A program made the position numbers and the translations under genes. This document shows positions 35,301-47,300 of a stretch of 64,000 nt of DNA, piece by piece. A model generated the notes under the pieces. That model worked only from the letters and a program-made list of their open reading frames with translations. It made no database searches and had not been told where the DNA came from. This DNA is from Macrostomum hystrix. Lineage: Eukaryota > Platyhelminthes > Macrostomidae. Within the stretch, counting starts at the first letter, position 1, and the number at the start of each line of letters is the position of its first letter. The DNA is taken from positions 30,224,501-30,288,500 of the forward strand of contig CATNEN010000038.1 in the NCBI GenBank assembly GCA_950097015.1, given 5' to 3'.

Positions 35301-38300
35301 ATCCCGTCCTATCCCGTCCTATCCTGTCCTATCTTGTCCTATCCTATCCTCTCCTATCCTATCCTATCCCATCCTATTCTATCCTATCCTATCCTATCCT
35401 ATCCTATCCTATCTTATCCTATCCTATCCTATCCTATCCTATCCTATCTTATCCTATCCTATCCTATCCTATCCTATCCTATCCTATCCTATCCTATCCT
35501 ATCCTATCCTATCCTATCCTATCCTAGATCCTATCCTATCCTATCCTATCCTATCCTATCCTATTCTTTCTATCCTATCCTATTCTATCATATCCTATCC
35601 TTTTGCATCCTATCCTATCCTATCCTATCCTATCCTTTTGCATCCTATCCTATCCTATCCTATCCTATCCTATCCTATCCTATCCTATCCTATCCTATCC
35701 TGATCAAATCCCGATCTTAAAAACAAAAATCTATATTGAATAAAAAAAATGCAGTGGGCCCACTATCGCCCATATTTATTATTAGAAATTATGGTCGATA
35801 TACAAATTCGCTATTACAAACAGTTCAGTGCAGTCACCTTTGACTCGTGCACTTTTAGAACATCGATTCGCCATGATCACACGTAACTTTTATAATGTAG
35901 CTTATCAATAACTGCAGTCCAAAGTATGTGATCTAGTAAATGCGTACATTTGTATCTCTGCTTTATCTACACATCAACGACTAGCAAAGCAGGCAAATTT
36001 AACCGAAATTTACGACGTAGGAAATTAAAGATTAAAATGTCAACATTCGCAGATAATTACTCACTTCGATAAGATGAATAGTCTGAGTCGTCTCTATCCT
36101 TGAACTCCTTGCTTCCGCGAAGCGAGTGCAACCCGAAGTCCGCTATCTTCAAGCTGAATCTGGAGTCAACCAGACAGTTTGAGGATTTCAAATTGCCATG
36201 GGATCCGAAGCTGTGGTGCAGATAGATCATGCCCTGTACACGACAGAGGGGGACTTTTATTAACTACTTGGCTCGAGCATAAATTAATGATAATATTTGC
36301 AAGAGGGCTGCGGGCAATGGCACATCATTTGGTGACACTAGACCTGCAGCCAGCGAGGAGGCAATTCTGCCAATTTCGCTGACTCCTGAGCACACATGCA
36401 CACAGATACTGTACGCAGGCATACGCTCACTCAGGTGTGTACATCTGCCCTGACTTTCTCATCGTCAGGCAGTTTACACTCCCACTGCGCCTTGGAGGTT
36501 GGCCCTCAAGGGCGTAAATTGCACGACAAGCCCCCAAGCCTTCTCTTCGCGGCTGCGCCCCAAATGCGAGAGGCAAACGCGTTAGCTGCTCCGCTGCTCA
36601 ACCCCGGCTTGAGCATGATTTACAATGCACTGGTGCACTGCTCAGGTTATGCGTATTCAATGTCTCACCCGACAGATGTCCAGCATCAAGGAGAACTTGA
36701 ACATCCAATCCAGATTGAGGTTGTCATTTTCCAGGATGTCCTGCAGAGATCCCTTCGGGCAGTACTCGGTCACAAGGCACTCGTTTGGCGAGTCTAGGCA
36801 GGCTCCAATAAACCTGACTATATTATCGGATGCCAAATCTTTTACTCGTTTAATCTCCATCAGAACCTTGTTGTTGACTTCCAGGCGCTTATTCCTCAGG
36901 CAGATCTGCTTCAGGGCCACCAGGTTGCCCTTGTAGTAGGCTGTCTTGGCAAACAACTGCGCCACTGGGATCTGGCTTAACGGTACACCAGCAATAGTCT
37001 CCACGGAATCCTGACTGCTTACAGCGTCGCTAGGCTTTCGTTCGACGATATGGTCGTGTTCTTCATCATCACGCTGCTCCTGCTGCTGCTGCTGCTGCAG
37101 TTGCTGCTGCTCAGTCAAAGCCGGATTCAACGGCTGAGCCTCCTCACCGCAGTGATTGCCGAACGTTAGAACTTTAACGCCGCTCAGCTCTGAGCGTCTT
37201 TCGCGCGCCCTGGAGCTCTGGCTGGCCATGCTGCGTCTGCGCGCGGCCAGCCGCTCGGTGGGCTCCAGCTCGTTCCAGGCTATGCGCCAATTCATTGCGT
37301 GCAGCTCGCTTTCTAGCCGCAGCTTCCTGTAGATGATCACTATCAGCACCGTCAGGACACATATTAGAACTAGTAGGACGATCACGGCGTAGATAGCGAT
37401 CTCGGAGAGGTCTGAATTGGTTGTATGCATTTTAATTAGCTATCGAGAACAGTCGAAAGCCGATTGGCTGGTCCTTGCGTTTACATTCGAGAATTAATTT
37501 CTCTCTCTGTCCCCTTCAGCCAATCAGCTCTTCGCAGCTTTGCTCTTCCTCCAATGACTGACGTGCTTGTGTATCGCCAAACTCTAGAACGTTTGGGCTT
37601 AAAGGGGTTTACTGAATGCAATACCTCTTATGTTAATATTGGAACCTCAGCCAGAATCGTTAAATATCTCGAAAATAAATTACGGCTGGAATTATCATTG
37701 TTTGGAAATAATTATTTCTCATATGGATATCTTGGTACTTTTACGGACAGGCCATGGACAGAAAAGATGAAATCTAAGCTAACAAAACTTCTCAAACCTT
37801 TCTTGCAGCGCGAATTGTCGAAGCCGCATTTGGGCACATCGGGTGGAGGCAGATTGTCTTTGCTAAACCAGTCGATCACTTTGCCCTTCACTGGTTCGTA
37901 GTCGCCGCTATTGCCATAGTAGTGAGCCACCACGGTGAAGTTCTTGGAGTGCTTATCCATGTCTAGCAGAGAATAGTCTGCATTTCTATCACCGTTGGCG
38001 TTGATACTGACGGTGCCTGTGATGCCCTCGAAAGTGCGACTCTTCATCCTGGAGGTGATGAGCGAGCCGTTCGAGATGCCAGCGAGGCCGTGAGTGGTCA
38101 GGGTGTCGTTGATGGCCAGAGCGTACAGTAGGACGGCGTCGTGAAAGGCCCCGACGAAGCTATTGACCTCCTCTTCGGGATAGTCGAAGCTGTAGTTCTG
38201 CTTGGCGGCCGCTTTAACTTTGTTGCTAAAGTCGCGATATTCGGCACTGTCAGGCTTGCGCAGCGTGATGGTCATCAGGGCGCGGTAGGCCACCGAGGCG

Positions 38301-41300
38301 GCTTCGTTTCTAGCGGGCGAATCAGTCTTGCGATACCACGGGCGAGACGTCAGGCGTTCACTGCGAATTCAAGGTTGACGTGCAATCGCGACTTAATCTA
38401 TGGAGTGTCAAACAGGCTAGTTTTGAACTTTAGACGTCTCTGTAAAAAGTGCAGCCTTACCTTAGCTAATCAAAAGGTTTTATCAACTACTATTAGTAGC
38501 TTGATTTACGTTGCTTATCATGAGCCAACTAATATTGCTAATGTCTCGAAACATAGTCTACACTGTTCCTACAGCTTATATCAGTAATGCGTAAACTAAT
38601 ATAGCTCTATTTAGTCCATCGAAAGATTATTTCGCTGTAATTCATCATCAACTGATATAGCACAAAGTCAGCCGCGAACCGTCTGACTGTCATCGGTCAA
38701 TGAAATTATCGCAGATTATCACACAACTCTATCCCAGACCCAACCAGTGCAGGACCTGAACACAGTCCTAGGCCTAGTCATAAACAGTTATATCTATAAC
38801 TAGGTTTGTATCTGCATTCATATTTTTATTACTGTTATTTTTACAGTCATCGATTTCTTTATTCAGCTTCCTCTCTCCTTTTCTTTAGAGCATCGGCTGC
38901 AGCCCTCAAAAAAGTGTACAATAGCCCCCTATTGCCCTTGCTATTGCGAAGAAGCATATTAGCTTCCGTTTGTAGAAGGCATAGGCAGAGAAGGGACCTC
39001 AATAGGACCATTAATCAGGGACAGCTAAAACTGTTCTTTTTCACTGTACTATATACCTCCTTTCCTATGCATCTCTATATAACTATGCACGAAGATTTAT
39101 AAAATAAATGAGACTTTGAGTCTACTATAGTCTATGATTTCTAATAAAAGGGCCAGGTGTGCAGTCGACAGCACAGCCGCAGCTATTGCGCGGCGCATCT
39201 GAAAGCTGCGTACGGCTGTTCAGTCCATGGACTGGGGGGACGCCACACCCACCTTCAATTATCCCAGCTGATGCTGGCACCCATTTAACAGCTGGGTGAA
39301 CTGAAGCACTGCATATTTCAGTGTCTTTCTAACGGACACAAATTGTTCCAGTGGAGTCGAGAATCGAACCCCCGACCTTCAAATCGTTAGTCCGACGATC
39401 TAAAATCGTTGACTTTTTTGTTCCATTTGAAAGGCTATTTTTAGCGCGAGCACTTGAATTCGGAGTGTTGTGTTTGAATTTTTAGTTTACTTCATGCCAC
39501 TGCTTCAGTTATTGACTTAGAGTACAGAGAGTGGACCAGGGAGTGAAATATTAATACTGTCGCAGTACTGAGCTAAACAAGCATACTCACTATAGTTATT
39601 TTTAGTGTGCAATTAGAGCTGGAAATTAACTAAAATTCTCCCAGCAATTTTCTCATTTTAGACTGTTTGCTTCAGCCGAACGCATCTGAAGGCTGTTCAG
39701 TCCATGGACTCGGAGAGACGCCACACGCAACCATAACAGCAGGATGAATTGAGGCCATGTGGAGTTCAGTGTCTTGCTCAAATAGTTCTCTAACTTTGGG
39801 TGGTTCCTTCAAAAGTTTCACCTCGCGAAAAATCGGCTAATAAGTTTGGTCACGCGTGTAATTGAGAAGTAGTCAAAGCATTATAATCCGAATTAAGCCT
39901 ATTCTAATATCAAATTGCATCGCGTCAGGGCATCATGGGTAATTGATGTTTTATGTAACCATTTTTGTGAGTCATTCAATACAAAAAATTTGCCTTTTGG
40001 GCAAAAAAAGGAATGTTCTGTAGGCAATATTCAGTCGAATGGCAATTATAGTAATGAAAGTGCAGCAAATTGGGGCGCTTAAAGCTTTTTAATGGTTGCT
40101 TTTAAGACGTCAAGATGCAATCGAAGACGAAATGGTCAACGACGTGATTGACGACCCTCTATATATATTTAGCAAATGAGCGTTATAAGCGTTGTCTAAC
40201 ATTTAGGCAAAAAATACTGCTTTATCTAAAGCTGCTTCTTAAGTACCCTGTTAGACTTGGTGATATCTCACAGGTAGATCCCAATATCTAGCAGTTAGAT
40301 CCTAATATCTAACACCCAGATCCCAGTGTCTAACAGGTAGATCCTAATGTCTAAAACCTAGATCCCAATATCTAACAGGTAGATCCCAATGTCTAACACG
40401 TACAACCCAATGTCTAACACCCAGATCCCAATATCTAACAGGTAGATCCCAGTGTCTAACACCCAGATCCCAATGTCTAACACCCAGATCCCAATGTCTA
40501 ACACGTAGATCCCAATGCCTAACACCCAGATCCCAATATCTAACAGGTAGATCCCAGTGTCTAACAGGTAGATCCCAACATCTAACAGCTGTAGATCCTA
40601 ATATCTAGCAGTTGAATCCTAATATCAAAACCCAGATCCCAATGTCTAACAGGTAGATCCCAATGTCTAACAGGCAGATCCCAATATCTAACAGGTAGAT
40701 CCCAGTGTCTAACACCCAGATCCTAATGTCTAACACGTAGATCCCAATGCCTAACACCCAGATCCCAATATCTAACAGGTAGATCCCAATGTCTAACAGG
40801 CAGATCCCAATATCTAACAGGTAGATCCCAGTGTCTAACACCCAGATCCTAATGTCTAACACGTAGATCCCAATGCCTAACACCCAGATCCCAATATCTA
40901 ACAGGTAGATCCCAGTGTCTAACAGGTAGATCCCAACATCTAACAGCTGTAGATCCTAATATCTAGCAGTTGAATCCTAATATCAAAACCCAGATCCCAA
41001 TGTCTAACAGGTAGATCCCAATGTCTAACAGGCAGATCCCAATATCTAACAGGTAGATCCCAGTGTCTAACACCCAGATCCTAATGTCTAACACGTAGAT
41101 CCCAATGCCTAACACCCAGATCCCAATATCTAACAGGTAGATCCCAATGTCTAACAGGCAGATCCCAATATCTAACAGGTAGATCCCAGTGTCTAACACC
41201 CAGATCCTAATGTCTAACACGTAGATCCCAATGCCTAACACCCAGATCCCAATATCTAACAGGTAGATCCCAGTGTCCAACAGGCCATCTCACCTGCTGA

Positions 41301-44300
41301 ACAGATCGATATTGAAGAACACGTATTCGCCGTTGATGAAGCCGAGTTCGTGAGCCTTGATCATGATCTCCCGTACAGTGTCAGGGTCGGCGCATAGGAC
41401 GACAACTGAATAGGAAGAAAATTAGGAATTTTGAGATTTTGTTGGGGATTTTTTCGTGACAAGAGAAAAAATTCAGACGAAATTCAGGAACAGCTGTTTG
41501 TGAATGCTGTTCTTTTAATTAGTGATTCATCCAGGATATTGAATGAATAATTTTAGTTTTTAGAATCATTAAAATCTGAAGAAAAACAGAAGACACGAAT
41601 GTATAAATCATTCATAATAAAAAAATTGACTTTATTTCCACGAGTTGATTAAAAACTAAGACAAAGACTAAAATCTCTTTCAAGCCATGACCATGCTCCT
41701 TCTTACCCGTCCTCCATTATATCCTTAACTCTTTCCCTGCCCTTCTCTTCCTGTCCTTCTCTTCCTGTCCTTCTCTCCCTGTCCTTCTCTCCCTGTCCTT
41801 CTCTCCCTGCCCTTCTCTCTTTGTCCTTCTCTCCCTGCCCTTCTCTTCCTGTCCTTCTCTCCCTGCCCTTCTCTCCCTGCCCTTCTCCATCTGTCCTTCT
41901 CTCCCTGTCCTTCTCTTCCTGTCCTTCTCTTCCTGTCCTTCTCTCCCTGTCCTTCTCTTCCTGTCCTTCTCTCCCTGCCCTTCTCTCTCTGCTCTTCTCT
42001 CTCTGTCCTTCTCTCCCTGCCCTTCTCCATCTGTCCTTCTCTCCCTGTCCTTCTCTCCCTGTCCTTCTCTTCCTGTCCTTCTCTTCCTGTCCTTCTCTCC
42101 CTGTCCTTCTCTTCCTGTCCATCTCTCTCTGTCCTTCTCTCTCTGCTCTTCTCTCTCTGTCCTTCTCTCCCTGCCCTTCTCTCTTTGTCCTTCTCTCCCT
42201 GCCCTTCTCTCCCTGTCCTTCTCTCCCTGTCCTTCTCCCCTGTCCTTCTCTCCCTGTCCTTCTCTCCCTGTCCATCTCTCTCTGTCCTTCTCTCTCTGCT
42301 CTTCTCTCCCTGTCCTTCTCTCCCTGCCCTTCTCTCTTTGTCCTTCTCTCCCTGCCCTTCTCTTCCTGTCCTTCTCTCCCTGCCCTTCTCTCTCTGTTCT
42401 TCTCTCCCTGCCCTTCTCTTCCTGTCCTTCTCTTCCTGTCCTTCTCTCCCTGCCCTTCTCTCTCTGTTCTTCTCTCCCTGCCCTTCTCTCCCTGTCCTTC
42501 TCTCCCTGTCCTTCTCTCCCTGTCCTTCTCCCCTGTCCTTCTCTCCCTGTCCTTCTCTCCCTGTCCATCTCTCTCTGTCCTTCTCTCTCTGCTCTTCTCT
42601 CTCTGTCCTTCTCTCCCTGCCCTTCTCTCTTTGTCTCTCTCTCTTCTCTCTGACCTTCTCTCCCTGTCCTTCTCTCCCTGTCCTTCTCTCCCTGTCCTTC
42701 TCTCCCTGCCCTTCTCTCTTTGTCCTTCTCTCCCTGCCCTTCTCTTCCTGTCCTTCTCTCCCTGTCCTTCTCTTCCTGTCCTTCTCTTCCTGTCCTTCTC
42801 TCCCTGCCCTTCTCTCTTTGTCCTTCTCTCCCTGCCCTTCTCTCCCTGTCCTTCTCTCCCTGCCCTTCTCTCCCTGTCCTTCTCTTCCTGTCCTTCTCAT
42901 TATAACCTTTCGCACTTGACTTCAATTCCGCGCCAGCAAGCGGACGAAGCACATTTCCTAAATGGAAAGAAAAGTACAAATCAGAGGCACAGCCTTTGAC
43001 ATTCTGTTTGGGCCTGTCCGACAAAATTGAAATCAGGCACTACAGCCCCAAGGCATGTTGCCATGCAGCCAAAATGGGAAAAGAAAAAAGATGTTATATA
43101 ATGGAATTTGATTGGACGAGGTGAGAAATGAGAAAATTGAAAAGGCAGCTCAGAATGGAATGCAAACTCTTATTCCAAATGTACCCCGCTGTGTGTCATC
43201 CATGAATATGACATTGAAGAGTGTCTATGTACTCACATGTACTCGTATTAGAGTAGTATAGAGTCTCATCCTAACTAGCTTTTCTTTCACACTAAGGCGT
43301 CACTGAGCCTATAGGAAGCTGCTAAGATTATGCTACTTAAATCCGATAGTACGAGAATATAATGGGCTTATGTCTGATGCAGCAGTTCTTAAAGAAAGTA
43401 AGGCTTTATTGGACACATACACAGCTTAGCAATAACCGCAAAGTCGGGAGGGCTGAAGGCTGTATTAAAGATGGGATGAAAAAGTAAAAGATTTTGAAAA
43501 TATTGATGTGAACATATTGTGAAGGCTACAAGTACAAATATTAACAGAATGAGAAGGAATTGAAATACCGCAGACTGCGTACGGCTGTTCAGTCCATGGA
43601 CTGGGGGGACGCTACACACGATTGTTAGTGTGGCTGGGCCCTCGACATCAGCCAAAGCAAGTGCGATATATATTTATAAGAGAACAGGGTGGGTGGCAAC
43701 ATGTGCCATAGAGATAAAAGGACAAAGTTCGTCCGCATATACTCGTATATATATAAAGCAATGCCTGCAGTCACATCATCACCTCCCCTTTTTAGTTTGG
43801 TTAGGTGCGCTGCTGATCTGGTTCTCCAAGTTTCGAATAGCCCAGCCGTTGAGGTGGAATACCGCGGTTTGCTCTTGTACTGCGTCTCAGTGGCGCCGCC
43901 TCCTATGGTGTGCTTGACTCCGATTGGCGAACTGGACAGGCGAAATCAGTTTCCGTCAGTGGCTGTAGCTTCCTCAAATATAGCCGGTTTCGCCGCAGTG
44001 TTCTGCCACTGGACAGCATGATGAGGTAGTCCCTGTGCTTGCCTACCTCTACCACTTTTCCCGGAAGCTCCCACCTTTTGTTGACTGGGTTCTGGACAAC
44101 GACTGTCGATCCACTTTGAATATTTGGCAGGGGTCGCTTGTTGCGGTCACTTGTGGCGCGCCGCCACAGTGTGTTGCATTTTTAGCGCCTTTGTCTCCAT
44201 TTCTGATACCGTCTTTTGCCATTCTAGGGAAAAGCTTTTTCGGTGTGCCGGTAGAGAATCCCGAGCTGGGTGGCCAAAGAGAAGAACCGATGGGATTCTG

Positions 44301-47300
44301 CCATCATACATACATACATCATACATTTTGGCGTGAAGCGTCTGTGTGTAATGCCGTTGGCTTACTTTATGGTAATATGCCAGTGATGGTACTTGTGAAA
44401 GACGACGTCGAGCTTCTTGGTGGTCTTTGTCCCATGAGAATATGTTCTTGCTGCTTAGAAGAGGTCTTAAGGGGCCAGTTATTTCTGCCATTTTGTCTGT
44501 AAATGGTCCCACCTAGTCCCATGAATGAACGAAGATCGGTAATGTTGGTTGGCTGAGGGAATTTGGATATAGTCTTTGTCAAGTTCGGGTCGATTTCGTA
44601 GCCATTCTTAGATAGCTTGATGAAGCCAGCAAAGTTGACACTTTTCTTTGCGAAGGCATTAAAGCACGTTTTGTCTTTCGCCGGACAGGTGGACCTGGGA
44701 TGATTGGACTTCCCACAGAATCCGCAAGTTATATTTGGACATAGGCGTGGCGAGGCGTGGCGTGTCGTAGAGGCGCCACTCGTGCTCCTGTACTGAACTC
44801 CGGGCTTTGCCTTCCACGTGACTCTAGCCGGTGACTTGTTCGACGAATCTTTGATGCTGTTCAAGCTTGTGCAGCTAATCTCGTCTCTCTGCTTCACTGA
44901 CGCTTCTTCAGCCCTGCATATCTGAAGTGCTTCCGCCAAGGTTAAATGTGGCTCTGCCAGTAGTTTTCTTCACTGCTTCAGGGCTGTTGACTCCCAGGAC
45001 GATCTTGTCGCGCAACAGGTCATCAGAGTGCTCACAAAATCTACAGGTTCTCATGAGGTCTCTCAATGCCAAGACATATTCGTTGAAAGGCTCACCATCC
45101 TTCTGATGTCTCTTCCAGAATCGATTGCGCTCCACAATGATGTTCACGTGTCCTAATAGATGCTCTCTGAGCGAGGCAATCACGACCTCCGGGTCTTTAA
45201 ATTCCACTTCCGTCAGTGGCAGATTCTTGTACTTGCTGAAGCTAGCTGAGGAGAAGGCATTTAGCATGCAAGCGCGTCGACTGACTTTCTTCTGCGCTGC
45301 TGTTGCGGCAGAGTCGCCCGCGAGGTTGTGGATGTTCAGCGCCTTGAAGTAGGCCTCCAGGGTAGCTTGCCACGCGTCAAAGTCATCTAGCGTGTCAGTC
45401 GCAAGATCCAGCCGAGGAATTTGGAGTCCGGGTAGGCTGACTTTGGCCGTTCCCGTATCCGCGGCGCTCCTTGTCGGTGGTGCCATTGAAGGAGACCTTG
45501 CTGGCGAAGTGGACATCCCGCTGAGATTTCCGCAGGGTCAAAAATTGCGTTGCGATGCCATGTTAGTGTGGCTGGGCCCTGGAGAACTGAAGCAATGCAG
45601 AGATAAGTGTCTCGCGTCGGTAATCGAACCTCAGACCTTCAAGTCTCGAGTGCGAAGCTTAAATTTAATTAAATAAATTAAATTTTATTGTCAGGGGACA
45701 AAAACGGATACAATGTCCCCAACTTTTTCCCCCAGAACCGAGCATCCGTTAAATTAAAAGCAAGCACAATTACTACTTTACTACTTGAATAGTGAGAAAA
45801 AAACCCTCTGCCATCTAAAGCCGCATTTCTTAGATCAAAGAGATTTAGCGGCTCAATGCTGAACTCTCAGATTTCAAAGTCTTCTGGATGGTCTTACGCC
45901 TAACTTCCTCTCGCATGCAGCGAAACACTTCGCTCTGAAAGTGCTCATTAGTGGAACTATACGGCCTAGTTCGGACAATGTAACGCAGATCGTGGCCAAA
46001 TCGTTTCTCTATTGATGTGCCCAATAGCCGGCTGAAAGTCACTCTAGTCTCGTCTTTCTGATTTGAGAACGTCTTGTCGTCATCCGGCACGTGCACAACC
46101 AGCAGATTCTGATGCGGTCTGGGTGGCCATTTGTAGTACTTAAATATGGCCACTAACATGCCTTCTAGGTCTGCGTTAATGGGGCCTAGGCGGATCATGT
46201 TGAAGTATTCGTCTTTGTCTTCGAGGCTAGCCGTGCCGCCGGAGGTGATAATTGGTTTGCGGTACAGGTAGTATCGATTGTAGCGAGCCACAGCCGCGAG
46301 GCAGAATGTACAGAACGGACCTGCGCGTGGGTCGTACATACTTTTTTGTATTTAATTTAGCATATGTTTTCTTTATCAGTTGGTGCTTTGTGACTTCATG
46401 AACTACTGGATTTAAAACAAAAAGTATGAGGATATATTTACGTACTATTGTAACCGTCTGGATTGCTTAGTTTAGCTCAAGGACATCAGTGTAAAAACGT
46501 ATGAATAGTTTCTTAAAATCTTCTACTATCCGTTTTTTGAAAGGTCTTTGCGACTATTTTCTTAGAAAATTCAGTGGCAAATTTTCTAGAAACGTACGAG
46601 CGTAAATATTTAAGATACGAAAATAGTTTCTATGACTGGTTTATAAAAATTTCTCAGATAAGCTTCTTGGAAAATTCTCTGACAGTTTCCTAGAAACTTG
46701 CATTGCTTGACCAGTTTCCATGAAAGTTATTTGACAGTTTCCTAAAAAATTCGATGACATGACCAGTTTCGTGGAAACCTGTCTGAAAAGTTTCCTGGAA
46801 ACTTCTGTGACAGGTTTTCTTGACACTTCAATGACTATTTTTCAGAAAATTATCTGACAGGTTTCCCGGAAACTTCAATGACAAGTTGCCTGGAAACTTT
46901 AATGACAAGTTTCATTTAAACTTTTCTGACAGGTTTCCTGGAAACTTTTCTAACTGGTTTCCTGTAAACTTCAATGAACAGTTTCCTGGAAACTTTTCTG
47001 ACACGTTTTTTCAAGAAACTTAAATGACCAGTTCCATGGAAACTCTTTTGACAGTTCCTGGAAACTTCTCTCACCAGTTTCCTGGAAACTTCTCTCACCA
47101 GTTTCCTGGAAACTTCTCACACCAGTTTCTTGGAAACTTCTCTCACCAGTTTCCTGGAAACTTCTCTCACCAGTTTCCTGGAAACTTTTCTCACCAGCTT
47201 CCCGAAAAAAATTCTTAGACCATATAATATATTTTTGTTGGTTTTCAAAATCCTCTATGTTTCCGAACGGTACAAACAGTTATTTGAGGCTCAAACAATT

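Larger units (their letters stand above)
43623..45582 (-). mobile_element. Internally deleted Ty3/gypsy-type LTR retrotransposon
   Basis: Minus-strand order is gag, zinc knuckle, a short reverse-transcriptase/tether piece, an integrase C-terminal piece and a 3' LTR, all in cyclase intron 2. Protease, most of the reverse transcriptase and the integrase core are missing. The 3' LTR is 43623-43781 (159 bp, TG...CA) and is preceded by a polypurine tract (AAAAAGGGGAGG). Only about 20 bp of the 5' LTR survives at 45563-45582, sharing TGTTAGTGTGGCTGGGCCCT with the 3' LTR end. Frames are shifted between pieces; the element is dead. Confidence 0.8.
43573..45662 (-). mobile_element. SINE family 2 split by an LTR retrotransposon
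   Basis: 43573-43622 is the tail half of a reversed family-2 SINE (GGCTGTTCAGTCCATGG to GACGCTACACAC), and 45583-45662 is its head half (GAACTGAAGCAATGC to ATCGAACCTCAGACC). The gypsy remnant lies exactly between them; some SINE bases at the junction are lost. Confidence 0.65.

Noticed and set aside
34972-35720. YPILS-repeat frames
   Set aside because: Direct translation of the TATCC array.
38806-39102. A 98-residue plus-strand frame in cyclase intron 3
   Set aside because: No recognisable motif, antisense in an intron, and composition like its surroundings.
41703-43024. Long Glu/Arg/Gly and Ser/Leu/Pro frames on both strands
   Set aside because: Products of a 15-bp repeat lying in a cyclase intron.
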